The notes under the pieces: model-generated | Databases searched by the model: none | What the model was told of the DNA's origin: nothing | The model's input: the letters and a program-made list of their open reading frames with translations, nothing else | In this document: piece by piece, positions 40,109-46,846 of the stretch | Numbering within the stretch: position 1 is the first letter of the stretch | Layout: each line of letters opens with the position of its first letter | From: Streptomyces sp. TRM68367 | GTDB lineage: Bacteria > Actinomycetota > Actinomycetes > Streptomycetales > Streptomycetaceae | DNA: 46,846 bases | Reading direction: 5' to 3' | Assembly: GCF_014495685.1 (NCBI RefSeq) | Contig: NZ_JACTVI010000066.1 | Coordinates: 1-46,846 of the forward strand | Program-made: the position numbers and the translations under genes

Positions 40109-41449
40109 GTGCCAGTAAGTGCAACGAAGGCCCTGCGGGTGGCCGTTCTCGCGGATTCCGACACCCGGTGGAAATGGGGCTCGCTCACCGCGAACCGCAT
40201 TGCGCCGGAACAAGCCGGTAATGCCGCTGATACGGAAAATCCAGACATTCGTCTGGACGGTTACCTGCTGCGCGGCCGAGCCACCCCGACCCCCCGCCAG
40301 CTCCAGGAAGTCGGCGTCCGCGCGGACTCCCTCCGCGAGGTCACCGCCGTCGAGTTCCTGCGGACCATGGCCGAGGAGTCGTACGACGTCCTCGTGCTGT
40401 CCCTGGTCGGTGGCGGCGTGCAGGCCATGCTGCACGGGCTGGGGCGGGTGTGGGAGGACCGCGCTTCGCGTCCCGTGGTCGTCACCGGCTACGTCGGCGT
40501 CGTCTACGAGAAGCTCGCCGACGGCCTGCTGCTGCGGCACGGCGCGGACCTCGTCCTCGCCAACTCCCGCCAGGACGCGGACCGTTTCCGTGGCGTGTAC
40601 GACGGCGTCGGAGCCGACTCCTCCGCGGTGACCGAGGTGGCACTGCCGTTCCTCGGCGGCACCCCCTACACCGGCGAGCACGACCCCTACACGGTCGTCT
40701 TCGCCGCGCAGCCCTCCGTCCCGGACAGCCGCAAGGACCGTACGTACCTGCTGAACCGGCTCGTGCAGCACGCGCGGCTGCACCCCGGGCGCGACGTGCT
40801 GCTCAAGCTGCGCTCCAAGCCCGGCGAACACACCACGCACATTGAGGAACTGCCGTACCAGAAGCTGATGCAGCGGCTCGACCCGCCGGCCAACTTCCGC
40901 CTGGTGTACGGGAACATGGGTGAGGTCCTCGACCGCACCGACCTGCTGGTCACGATCAGCTCCACGGCCGCGCTGGAGTCGCTGCACCGCCGTATCCCCA
41001 CCGTCGTCCTCACCGACCTCGGTGTGCGCGAGACGCTCGGCAACCACCACTTCGTCGGCTCCGGCTGCCTCGCCTCCTGGGACCAGCTCGACGCGCGGCA
41101 CCGGCCGGTGCCCGACGCGGAGTGGGTCGCCCGGCAGGGCGTGGTCCCCGACGGGTCGTACGACACCGCCTTCGACGCGGCCCGCGAACGCATCGCCAAG
41201 CTGCTCGACCGCCCCGGCGGGCTGCCCCCGCTGACCCCCTACTACACGCCCGTCACCGCCCCCGGCTATCTGCCCGGCATCCTCGCCCGCCACCACCTCG
41301 GCCCCGACGGCACCCCGCTGCCGGGCGCCCCGGCCGCCGACAGGGAGCCCGGACCGGTGCGGCAGATCGTGCGGCGCGCGGCGCGCGGCGCCTATCGGCA
41401 CGGAGTGCAGCGGGTCGCGCCCGTCATCCGGCGGATGGGGGAGCTGTGA
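40109..41449 (+). CDS. Putative glycosyltransferase (DUF6716-type)
   Basis: A 446-residue protein that I associate with the DUF6716 group of putative glycosyltransferases in actinobacterial wall polymer clusters. It has a Rossmann-like N-terminus (LRVAVLADSDTRWKWG), a middle domain with YDVLVLSLVGGGVQAML, then VVFAAQP, and a C-terminal SSTAALESLHRRIPTVVLTD similar to S-T motifs of the superfamily. The C-terminal ~60 residues are Pro/Arg-rich. It starts the plus-strand operon, 38 bp before the CMP-sugar synthetase. Donor and acceptor are unknown. Confidence 0.75.
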   Translation: MPVSATKALRVAVLADSDTRWKWGSLTANRIAPEQAGNAADTENPDIRLDGYLLRGRATPTPRQLQEVGVRADSLREVTAVEFLRTMAEESYDVLVLSLVGGGVQAMLHGLGRVWEDRASRPVVVTGYVGVVYEKLADGLLLRHGADLVLANSRQDADRFRGVYDGVGADSSAVTEVALPFLGGTPYTGEHDPYTVVFAAQPSVPDSRKDRTYLLNRLVQHARLHPGRDVLLKLRSKPGEHTTHIEELPYQKLMQRLDPPANFRLVYGNMGEVLDRTDLLVTISSTAALESLHRRIPTVVLTDLGVRETLGNHHFVGSGCLASWDQLDARHRPVPDAEWVARQGVVPDGSYDTAFDAARERIAKLLDRPGGLPPLTPYYTPVTAPGYLPGILARHHLGPDGTPLPGAPAADREPGPVRQIVRRAARGAYRHGVQRVAPVIRRMGEL

Positions 41450-41487
41450 GCCGCCCCGTCCCTTCGCAAGAAGCCCTAGGAGTTCCC

Positions 41488-42753
41488 ATGTCCAACCCGG
41501 TAGCGGGCCAAGGCGCGTCGGTGCGCCGCGTGCTCGCGGTGATCCCCGCGCGGGGCGGCTCCAAGGGCGTGCCCGCGAAGAACCTCGCCCCGGTGGGCGG
41601 CGTACCGCTGGTGGCCCGCGCCGTGCGCGAGTGCCGTGCCTCCCGGCTGGTGACGGACGTCGTCGTCTCCACCGACGACCAGGCCATCGCCGCCGCCGCC
41701 CGGCAGGCCGGCGCCGAGGTCGTGCTGCGGCCCGCCGCCATCGCCGGCGACACCGCCACCTCCGAGGCGGCCGTGCTGCACGCCATGGACGCCCACGAGG
41801 CAATGCACGGCGCGCAGGTCGACGTGGTGCTGTTCGTGCAGTGCACCAGCCCCTTCATCGTCCGTGAGGACGTGGACGGCGTCGTCGGCGCCATCGCCGA
41901 GAACGGTGCCGACAGCGCGCTGACCGTCGCGCCCTTCCACGGGTTCGTGTGGCGCGACGCAGACACCGAGGCCACCGCGGCGGCCACCGCGGCGCGGACG
42001 CAGGTCATGGACGGCGGCTACGGCGTCAACCACGACAAGTCCTTCCGCCCGCGCCGCCAGGACCGCCCCCAGGACTTCCTGGAGACCGGCGCCGTCTACG
42101 GCATGGACGCGGCCGGCTTCCGCAAGGCGGGCCACCGCTTCTTCGGCCGTACGGAACTCGTGCGCACCGACCCCGCGCGCGTGCTGGAGATCGACGACCC
42201 GCACGACCTCGCCCGGGCCCGGGCCCTCGCGCCGCTGTTCGACGCCGCGCGCCCCGGCGCCCTCCCGACCGCCGACGACATCGACGCGGTCGTACTGGAC
42301 TTCGACGGCACCCAGACCGACGACCGGGTGCTGATCGATGCCGATGGACGGGAGTTCGTCTCCGTGCACCGCGGAGACGGACTCGGCGTCGCGGCCCTGC
42401 GCAGGAGCGGGCTGAAGATGCTGATCCTTTCCACGGAGCAGAACCCGGTCGTCGCCGCACGGGCCCGGAAGCTGAAGATCTCGGTCCTGCACGGCATCGA
42501 CCGGAAGGACCTCGCGCTGAAGCAGTGGTGCGAGGAGCAGGGCATAGCGCCTGAGCGCGTGCTCTACGTCGGCAACGACGTCAACGACCTCCCGTGCTTC
42601 GCCCTCGTGGGCTGGCCCGTGGCGGTCGCGAGCGCCCACGACGTCGTGCGCGGCGCCGCACGCGCGGTCACCACCGCCCCCGGCGGCGACGGCGCGATCC
42701 GAGAGATCGCCAGCTGGATCCTCGGCCCCTCTCTCGATTCCCTCACCAAGTAA
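41488..42753 (+). CDS. CMP-nonulosonate synthetase fused to HAD phosphatase
   Basis: A 421-residue bifunctional protein. The N-terminal half is an acylneuraminate cytidylyltransferase with IPARGGSKGVPAKN (19-32) and the downstream CTSPF and RTELV regions. The C-terminal part (about 262-421) is a HAD phosphatase of the KdsC type, with nucleophile motif LDFDGTQTDD (270-279) and later LILSTEQNP, and GNDVNDL. It would activate a 9-carbon sugar with CMP and could remove a 9-phosphate from the precursor. AGGAG lies at 41478-41482. Operon with NeuB 14 bp downstream. Probably a neuA-type gene. Confidence 0.9.
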   Translation: MSNPVAGQGASVRRVLAVIPARGGSKGVPAKNLAPVGGVPLVARAVRECRASRLVTDVVVSTDDQAIAAAARQAGAEVVLRPAAIAGDTATSEAAVLHAMDAHEAMHGAQVDVVLFVQCTSPFIVREDVDGVVGAIAENGADSALTVAPFHGFVWRDADTEATAAATAARTQVMDGGYGVNHDKSFRPRRQDRPQDFLETGAVYGMDAAGFRKAGHRFFGRTELVRTDPARVLEIDDPHDLARARALAPLFDAARPGALPTADDIDAVVLDFDGTQTDDRVLIDADGREFVSVHRGDGLGVAALRRSGLKMLILSTEQNPVVAARARKLKISVLHGIDRKDLALKQWCEEQGIAPERVLYVGNDVNDLPCFALVGWPVAVASAHDVVRGAARAVTTAPGGDGAIREIASWILGPSLDSLTK

Positions 42754-42767
42754 GGACATCTTCTGCC

Positions 42768-43706
42768 ATGAGCACCAACTCCCGTCTGCGCCAGTTCGGT
42801 TCGCGCGAGGTCGGCCCGGGCCATCCGGTCTACGTCTGCGGCGAGATCGGCATCAACCACAACGGCGAGCTGGAGAACGCCTTCAAGCTGATCGACGTGG
42901 CCGCCGAGGCCGGCTGCGATGCCGTGAAGTTCCAGAAGCGCACGCCGGAGATCTGCACCCCGCGCGACCAGTGGGACATCGAGCGCGACACCCCCTGGGG
43001 CCGGATGACCTACATCGACTACCGCCACCGCGTGGAGTTCGGCGAGGACGAGTACCGCCAGATCGACGAGTACTGCAAGAGCAAGAACATCGCCTGGTTC
43101 GCCTCCCCGTGGGACACCGAGGCCGTCGCCTTCCTGGAGAAGTTCGACGTTCCGGCGCACAAGGTGGCGTCCGCGTCCCTCACGGACGACGAACTCCTGC
43201 GCGCCCTCCGCGCGACGGGCCGCACGGTGATTCTCTCCACCGGCATGTCGACCCCGAAGCAGATCCGCCACGCGGTCGAGGTCCTCGGCTCCGACAACAT
43301 CCTCATGTGCCACGCCACCTCGACCTACCCGGCGAAGGCCGAGGAGCTGAACCTCCGCGTGATCAACACGCTGGAGAAGGAGTACCCGAACGTCCCGATC
43401 GGCTACTCCGGCCACGAGACGGGCCTGCAGACCACCCTGGCCGCGGTCGCCCTCGGCGCCGCCTTCGTCGAGCGCCACATCACCCTCGACCGCGCCATGT
43501 GGGGCTCCGACCAGGCCGCCTCCGTGGAGCCGCAGGGCCTCACCCGCCTCGTCCGCGACATCCGCACCATCGAGGCCTCCCTCGGTGACGGCGTCAAGAA
43601 GGTCTACGAGTCCGAGCTGGGCCCGATGAAGAAGCTGCGCCGCGTCGCCGGTGTGGTCGCCGAGGCGGAGATCGCCACGGCGGCGGGCGAGCCGGTGACC
43701 GTCTGA
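42768..43706 (+). CDS. NeuB-family nonulosonic acid synthase without SAF domain
   Basis: A 312-residue TIM-barrel synthase that condenses phosphoenolpyruvate with a six-carbon sugar to a nine-carbon acid. Motifs are EIGINHNG (26-33), KFQKR (54-58), STGMS, CHATSTYPA, GYSGHETG and ERHITLD with the metal-binding His. NeuB is usually ~340-350 residues with a C-terminal antifreeze-like SAF domain; this protein ends after KKVYESELGPMKKLRRVAGV and lacks it. The KVASASLTDDELL segment differs from the KIASGEL form of N-acylneuraminate synthases and may fit a Kdn-like substrate. The ATG is 14 bp after the CMP synthetase gene. Confidence 0.9.
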   Translation: MSTNSRLRQFGSREVGPGHPVYVCGEIGINHNGELENAFKLIDVAAEAGCDAVKFQKRTPEICTPRDQWDIERDTPWGRMTYIDYRHRVEFGEDEYRQIDEYCKSKNIAWFASPWDTEAVAFLEKFDVPAHKVASASLTDDELLRALRATGRTVILSTGMSTPKQIRHAVEVLGSDNILMCHATSTYPAKAEELNLRVINTLEKEYPNVPIGYSGHETGLQTTLAAVALGAAFVERHITLDRAMWGSDQAASVEPQGLTRLVRDIRTIEASLGDGVKKVYESELGPMKKLRRVAGVVAEAEIATAAGEPVTV

Positions 43707-43758
43707 CCGCACTGAACCACCCCCCACAACCCCCATACGACGGGACGGTCGTACGCCG

Positions 43759-44823
43759 ATGAGCCCCCGCGCCGGGAATGCCGGCCCTCACACTCTCGCG
43801 TTCGTCGAGAGTCCGGTACAGCTGCTGAACGTGCTGGAGTGGGCGCATGCGCATGCGCCCGGCGTGGGGCTCACCCTCGTGGTGCTCTCCCCGATCGACC
43901 CGATGACCCGAGGCCAGCTGCGGCGCATGTCCGAGCTGGCCCGCGAGGAGGGGTACGAGGTCCGCTGGGAGGAGGCGCGGGGCGGCGCGGCGGCGCCGTT
44001 CCAGACCATCGGCGGCCTGGCGGGCCTGCTGCGCAGGGCGTCCCGGATCGTGCTGGGCGACCCCTTCTCCCGCTATGTACAACTGCTGCTCACCATCACC
44101 CGCGCCCGCGACCTGGTCGTCGTCGACGACGGCACGGCCACCATGGAGTTCGTCGGCCAACTGGCCCGCGGCGAGCGCCTGGTGCGCTGGCACCGCAAGG
44201 GCGGCCGGCCCGCCCCGCGGGACCTGATCTTCGCGCCGGTGTCGTCCTCGGCACGGCGCAAGCTGACGCCCGGCGAGCGCCGCCGGGTGGAGATCTTCTC
44301 CTCCATGCCGATCGCCGACACCCCCGAGGGCGTCACGGTCACCACCAACGACTTCGGCTGGACCCGCGCCCGCTTCGGCCCGCCCCGCATCACCAAGGGC
44401 GCCGACATGGTGGGCACGTCCCTGGTGGAGACCGGCGTCGTGGACGGCGACCGCTATCTGGAGGCGGTCCAGTCCCTGGCCAGGACCCACGGCGCGACCC
44501 GCTACTTCGCACACCGCAGGGAGACTGTCGAAAAACTCCACCGGCTGGCCGTGGAGACGGGCCTGGAGGTCGTCCGGCCCGACCTCCCGCTCGAACTGAT
44601 CGCCCGCCGCGGCCCCGTCGGCCGCACCATCCTCAGCTTCCCGTCCACGGTCGTCCACACCCTGCCCCTGGCCCTGGCAGGCACCGAGGTGCGGGTCGCC
44701 GTGTGCGACATCGACCCGGCCTGGCTGACCCAGGGGGCGTCCCCGCGGGCGTCGGGCTTCCTGTCGGGGGTGACGGGGACCGCGCGGGGCGTGCACCGGC
44801 TGTCGGCGGTGAGCCTGGCGTAG
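43759..44823 (+). CDS. GT52-like/sialyltransferase superfamily glycosyltransferase
   Basis: A 354-residue protein with the FVESPVQLLNVLEW opening seen in sialyltransferase-superfamily GT52 or GT97-like enzymes. It has the D/E-D/E-G motif VDDGTATMEF (122-131), an HR in place of HP (FAHRRE) and S-T in FPSTVVHTL. It is probably the second polymer glycosyltransferase of the cluster. The ATG at 43759 has only a weak purine-rich ribosome site. It is the last gene of the plus-strand operon, 52 bp after the NeuB gene. Confidence 0.75.
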   Translation: MSPRAGNAGPHTLAFVESPVQLLNVLEWAHAHAPGVGLTLVVLSPIDPMTRGQLRRMSELAREEGYEVRWEEARGGAAAPFQTIGGLAGLLRRASRIVLGDPFSRYVQLLLTITRARDLVVVDDGTATMEFVGQLARGERLVRWHRKGGRPAPRDLIFAPVSSSARRKLTPGERRRVEIFSSMPIADTPEGVTVTTNDFGWTRARFGPPRITKGADMVGTSLVETGVVDGDRYLEAVQSLARTHGATRYFAHRRETVEKLHRLAVETGLEVVRPDLPLELIARRGPVGRTILSFPSTVVHTLPLALAGTEVRVAVCDIDPAWLTQGASPRASGFLSGVTGTARGVHRLSAVSLA

Positions 44824-44899
44824 GCGTCGCCTCTGGGACGAAGGGGCGGGAGCGTCAGAGCTGCGCGGTACAGTCCGTTCCTCCGACTGGGGAGGGCTC

Positions 44900-45337
44900 G
44901 TGGCGGCCAAGTGGAGCTTGACGATCGACTGCGCGTACCCGGCGAAGCTGGCCGCGTTCTGGGCGCTGGCGTTGGGCTATGCGGAGAAGCCCGCGCCCGC
45001 AGGGTTCGGGAGCTGGGAGGAGTGGTTCTCGCATCATGGGGTTCCGGAGGACGAGTGGGATGACGGGGCGTACCTCTCGGATCCGGACGGCGTAGGCCCC
45101 ACGTTGTCCTTCCTGAAGGTGCCGGAGCCGAAGGTGGTGAAGAACCGGCTGCATATCGACGTGCAAGTCGGTGGCGGCCGTGAAACGCCGTGGGAGGTGC
45201 GCTGGCCGCGCGTGGTCGCGGCGGTGGAGCGGTTGACCGCTGCGGGCGCGACCGTGGTCCGTGAGGACGAGTTGCAGGGCAGGCCGGATCACGTGGTGAT
45301 GGCAGACCCGGAGGGTAACGAGTTTTGCCTGGTCTGA
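44900..45337 (+). CDS. VOC family (glyoxalase-like) protein
   Basis: A 145-residue glyoxalase-like protein. The opening WSLTIDCAYPAKLAAFWALALGY and the ending HVVMADPEGNEFCLV are characteristic of the glyoxalase-like_domain group of actinobacteria. The GTG at 44900 follows GGGAGGG. Metal or substrate is unknown. It is separate from the glycopolymer operon and ends 16 bp before the convergent DUF397 gene. Confidence 0.85.
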   Translation: MAAKWSLTIDCAYPAKLAAFWALALGYAEKPAPAGFGSWEEWFSHHGVPEDEWDDGAYLSDPDGVGPTLSFLKVPEPKVVKNRLHIDVQVGGGRETPWEVRWPRVVAAVERLTAAGATVVREDELQGRPDHVVMADPEGNEFCLV

Positions 45338-45353
45338 CTGCCCGGAGCGACGT

Positions 45354-45542
45354 TCAGCTCGGCGTACGGATGGCCCGGAGGAAGGAGGCGAAGGCATCGG
45401 TGGGGAAGGTCAGGGTGCCGGCGGAGGGGCCCTTGGAGTCGCGGACGGCTATGTGGGTGCGGCGGAGGGCGACCTCCACGCAGGCGTTGCCTTCGCCACC
45501 GCCGGAGTAGGACGACTTCCGCCAGGTGTCGGGGGTACTCAC
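45354..45542 (-). CDS. DUF397 domain protein
   Basis: A 62-residue protein with the DUF397 signature WRKSSYSGGGEGNACVEVA, a DSKGPSAG turn, and a C-terminal FASFLRAIR helix. In Streptomyces, DUF397 genes normally follow a DUF5753-type regulator and act with it in a toxin-antitoxin-like or bld-type regulatory pair. GTG 45542 is 8 bp after the regulator remnant stop (45551). The partner is broken here, so this protein may be orphaned. Confidence 0.88.
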   Translation of the reverse strand: MSTPDTWRKSSYSGGGEGNACVEVALRRTHIAVRDSKGPSAGTLTFPTDAFASFLRAIRTPS

Positions 45543-45550
45543 GTTGCGCC

Positions 45551-45834
45551 TCAGAGCTCCTTGGCCAGCTTGTGGATGAAGTCACGAGAACGCTCGGGGT
45601 CGAGCGACGTTGCTTCTATCCTACGGAAGAGTGTTCGAAAACGGCCGAGTTGGGCTTCGGCGTCGATGAAGAGCGTGCCGTGGGGGCCGTCGCGTACGAC
45701 GGTGTCGAGCTGAGGGACGGGGCCACCCGCGTACACCATGGCGCTTCCGGCACCGGCAAAGGCGTCCAGGTCGAAGGGGATGACGCGTACGGTGATGTGA
45801 GGGGCTTCGGACAGTTCCAGAACGTGGGCGAGCT
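45551..45834 (-). pseudogene. DUF5753-type XRE regulator, C-terminal remnant
   Basis: The minus strand encodes about 95 residues of a DUF5753 (Scr1-like) C-terminus: QLAHVLELSEAPHITVRVIP, MVYAGGPVPQLDTVV, then RFRTLFRRIEATSLDP with SRDFIHKLAKEL at the end. Similarity stops near 45834. The HTH domain and first half are missing. It keeps its usual order upstream of DUF397. Confidence 0.75.
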
Positions 45835-46147
45835 GGCCGGCCTGGTGGACACGGCGGAGCTGTTGGCGGCGGAGCTGGTCTCCAATGCCGTACGGCATAC
45901 GAAGGGGCCGGCCGCGCTCAGGGTCCGCCGTACCGTGCAGGGCGTGGTGTGGATCGGGGCGTGGGACACCGACCCGGCGCCGCCGGATCCGCCTCGGCCG
46001 CTGGAACGGATGGAGCAGGCGGGGGAGTTGGAGGAGGGGCGAGGGCTGGGGCTGGTGCGGGCGTGCGCGGATCACTGGGGGTGGCAGCCGTCGGCGCGAT
46101 TGGGGGACCGGGGGAAATACGTCTGGTGCCAGCTCGTGGCCGCGTGA
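45835..46147 (+). pseudogene. ATP-binding kinase (HATPase_c_2), C-terminal remnant
   Basis: The plus strand encodes the GHKL-type ATP-binding domain from LVDTAELLAAELVSNAVRHT (N-box), through WDTDPAPPDPPRP, to GRGLGLVRACADHWGWQP and VWCQLVAA. The ~40-60 residues normally before the N-box are absent, and the open frame continues antisense into the regulator remnant. Such anti-sigma kinase-like genes often lie divergent from a DUF5753 regulator. A short protein may still be made, but lacks its start. Confidence 0.65.
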
Positions 46148-46216
46148 GTGGGCCGCCCCGTCGCCGTCCTGGCGCAACGTCCGCGGCAGGCCTCTTGGTC
46201 GACCCCCGGAGTGTCC

Positions 46217-46633
46217 TCATAGAACGACGCGGTGAGTTCCCATCAGTTCACCAAACCGCGTGGCCTCCGCCTGCATAGCCGCCTCTTGGGTATCCATGTC
46301 CCAGCCGAGGACCTTTTGGACGGTCGCCTTCATCTCATCGACGGCCGCCTGCACTTCCTCCCCGGTCGCGGTGCCGGTTGGCTGGTTAGGCTCAGCGAGG
46401 TCCATCTGGACCTCGAGGCCCCTGAACTCGTCGAAGAAGGCGACGACCTCGCCGTTTTCGCTGACGTCGTACAGGAGGTCTTCGCCCATGGCCTGCGCGG
46501 AGTCGGGCCGGATCATGGCGTAGACGAGGACCGCAAAGGCGGTGATCCCGACGCTGATCAGCAGGATGGTTCGATTGCGTCGACGGCGATGGGTTCTGGC
46601 GGCAGGGACAGGGGGGACTGCGAACGTACTCAT
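46217..46633 (-). CDS. Hypothetical membrane-anchored protein
   Basis: A 138-residue protein with a basic N-terminus (ARTHRRRRNR), one membrane helix (about 24-43, LLISVGITAFAVLVYAMI) and an acidic extracytoplasmic part (EDLLYDVSENGEVVAFFDEF). I do not recognise the family. The ATG at 46633 is chosen for GGAGGAAG nine bases upstream; an upstream start at 46675 is less supported. Codon usage is a little less GC-rich than neighbours, consistent with an accessory gene. Confidence 0.65.
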   Translation of the reverse strand: MSTFAVPPVPAARTHRRRRNRTILLISVGITAFAVLVYAMIRPDSAQAMGEDLLYDVSENGEVVAFFDEFRGLEVQMDLAEPNQPTGTATGEEVQAAVDEMKATVQKVLGWDMDTQEAAMQAEATRFGELMGTHRVVL

Positions 46634-46846
46634 TCGGGTTTCTTCCTCCTGTGGTGAACCTTCCGTGCCCAGCACGTAATGAGCCTTTCCCAGTAAGCGC
46701 GCGTCACTGGCTGTGATCGCGATGTCAGCGCTGCGGCCCGCGTGGTCCCCAAGTCCAGGCAGGCGTAAGGCCCCTGATATTGCGTCCTGAACATGGAAGG
46801 AAGTTGGTTGTAGGGCAGCTTCTGAAAGTGGTGCTTTGCGGAAGAT
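46634..46846. other. Right edge, no gene called
   Basis: The last ~210 bp show no convincing frame, with the ribosome site of the preceding gene at the start. The window ends before any further gene can be judged. Confidence 0.35.

Overview
This window looks like Streptomyces chromosome. It is very GC-rich with strong third-position G/C bias, uses many GTG starts, and carries a conserved gene order recalling the S. coelicolor SCO4837-SCO4883 neighbourhood: glyA, trpS, a dacA-like gene, sdhCDAB, a GH20 hexosaminidase, two sigma-factor genes, an acyl-CoA mutase subunit and a sialic-acid-type wall glycopolymer cluster. The species comparison is from memory; no search was run.

Layout. 1-2700 is an accessory patch of lower order: a CGNR zinc-finger regulator and an epoxide hydrolase divergent across three phased 11-bp repeats, then debris (an ISL3-type transposase start, an unidentified fragment, and a frameshifted FG-GAP fragment). 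2780-5650 holds a ZTP riboswitch, glyA with its terminator, and trpS. 5800-14850 is mostly envelope and housekeeping: a 2H phosphoesterase, a DprE2/DprE1-like pair, a YihY-type membrane protein, a D-Ala-D-Ala carboxypeptidase-like protein, an SCO4848-type membrane protein, a metallophosphoesterase, a membrane protein-DCC-TetR operon with two palindromic operators, and a VOC protein. 14899-18374 is the sdhCDAB operon. 18600-26600 carries an OHCU-decarboxylase-like protein, a GH20 enzyme, small unknowns, a DUF1877 protein, and a large secreted amidase/FG-GAP protein flanked by two paralogous small proteins.

26800-31500 holds two paralogous sigma-factor modules. Each is a sigma gene overlapping, or once overlapping, a gene for a single-pass membrane partner with no visible zinc anti-sigma motif. 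Both partner genes have tandem repeats growing out of their 3' ends, and the first also has a GC-rich repeat tract that breaks the frame after the coupled start. 31700-37200 holds a lipoprotein L,D-transpeptidase, a mutase catalytic subunit lacking the B12 domain, a 5'-truncated TetR gene and two methyltransferases.

37500-44823 is the cell-wall glycopolymer locus (Kdn/sialic-acid type): a polysialyltransferase-like protein and a family 2 glycosyltransferase on one strand, and divergently a DUF6716-type putative glycosyltransferase, a CMP-acylneuraminate synthetase fused to a HAD phosphatase, a short NeuB synthase, and a second glycosyltransferase of the D/E-D/E-G/HP/S-T superfamily. Together they could make, activate and polymerise a nonulosonic acid. 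44900-46846 holds a VOC protein, a DUF397 gene, and the head-to-head remnants of a DUF5753-type regulator and an ATP-binding kinase joined by a deletion, followed by a small membrane-anchored protein.
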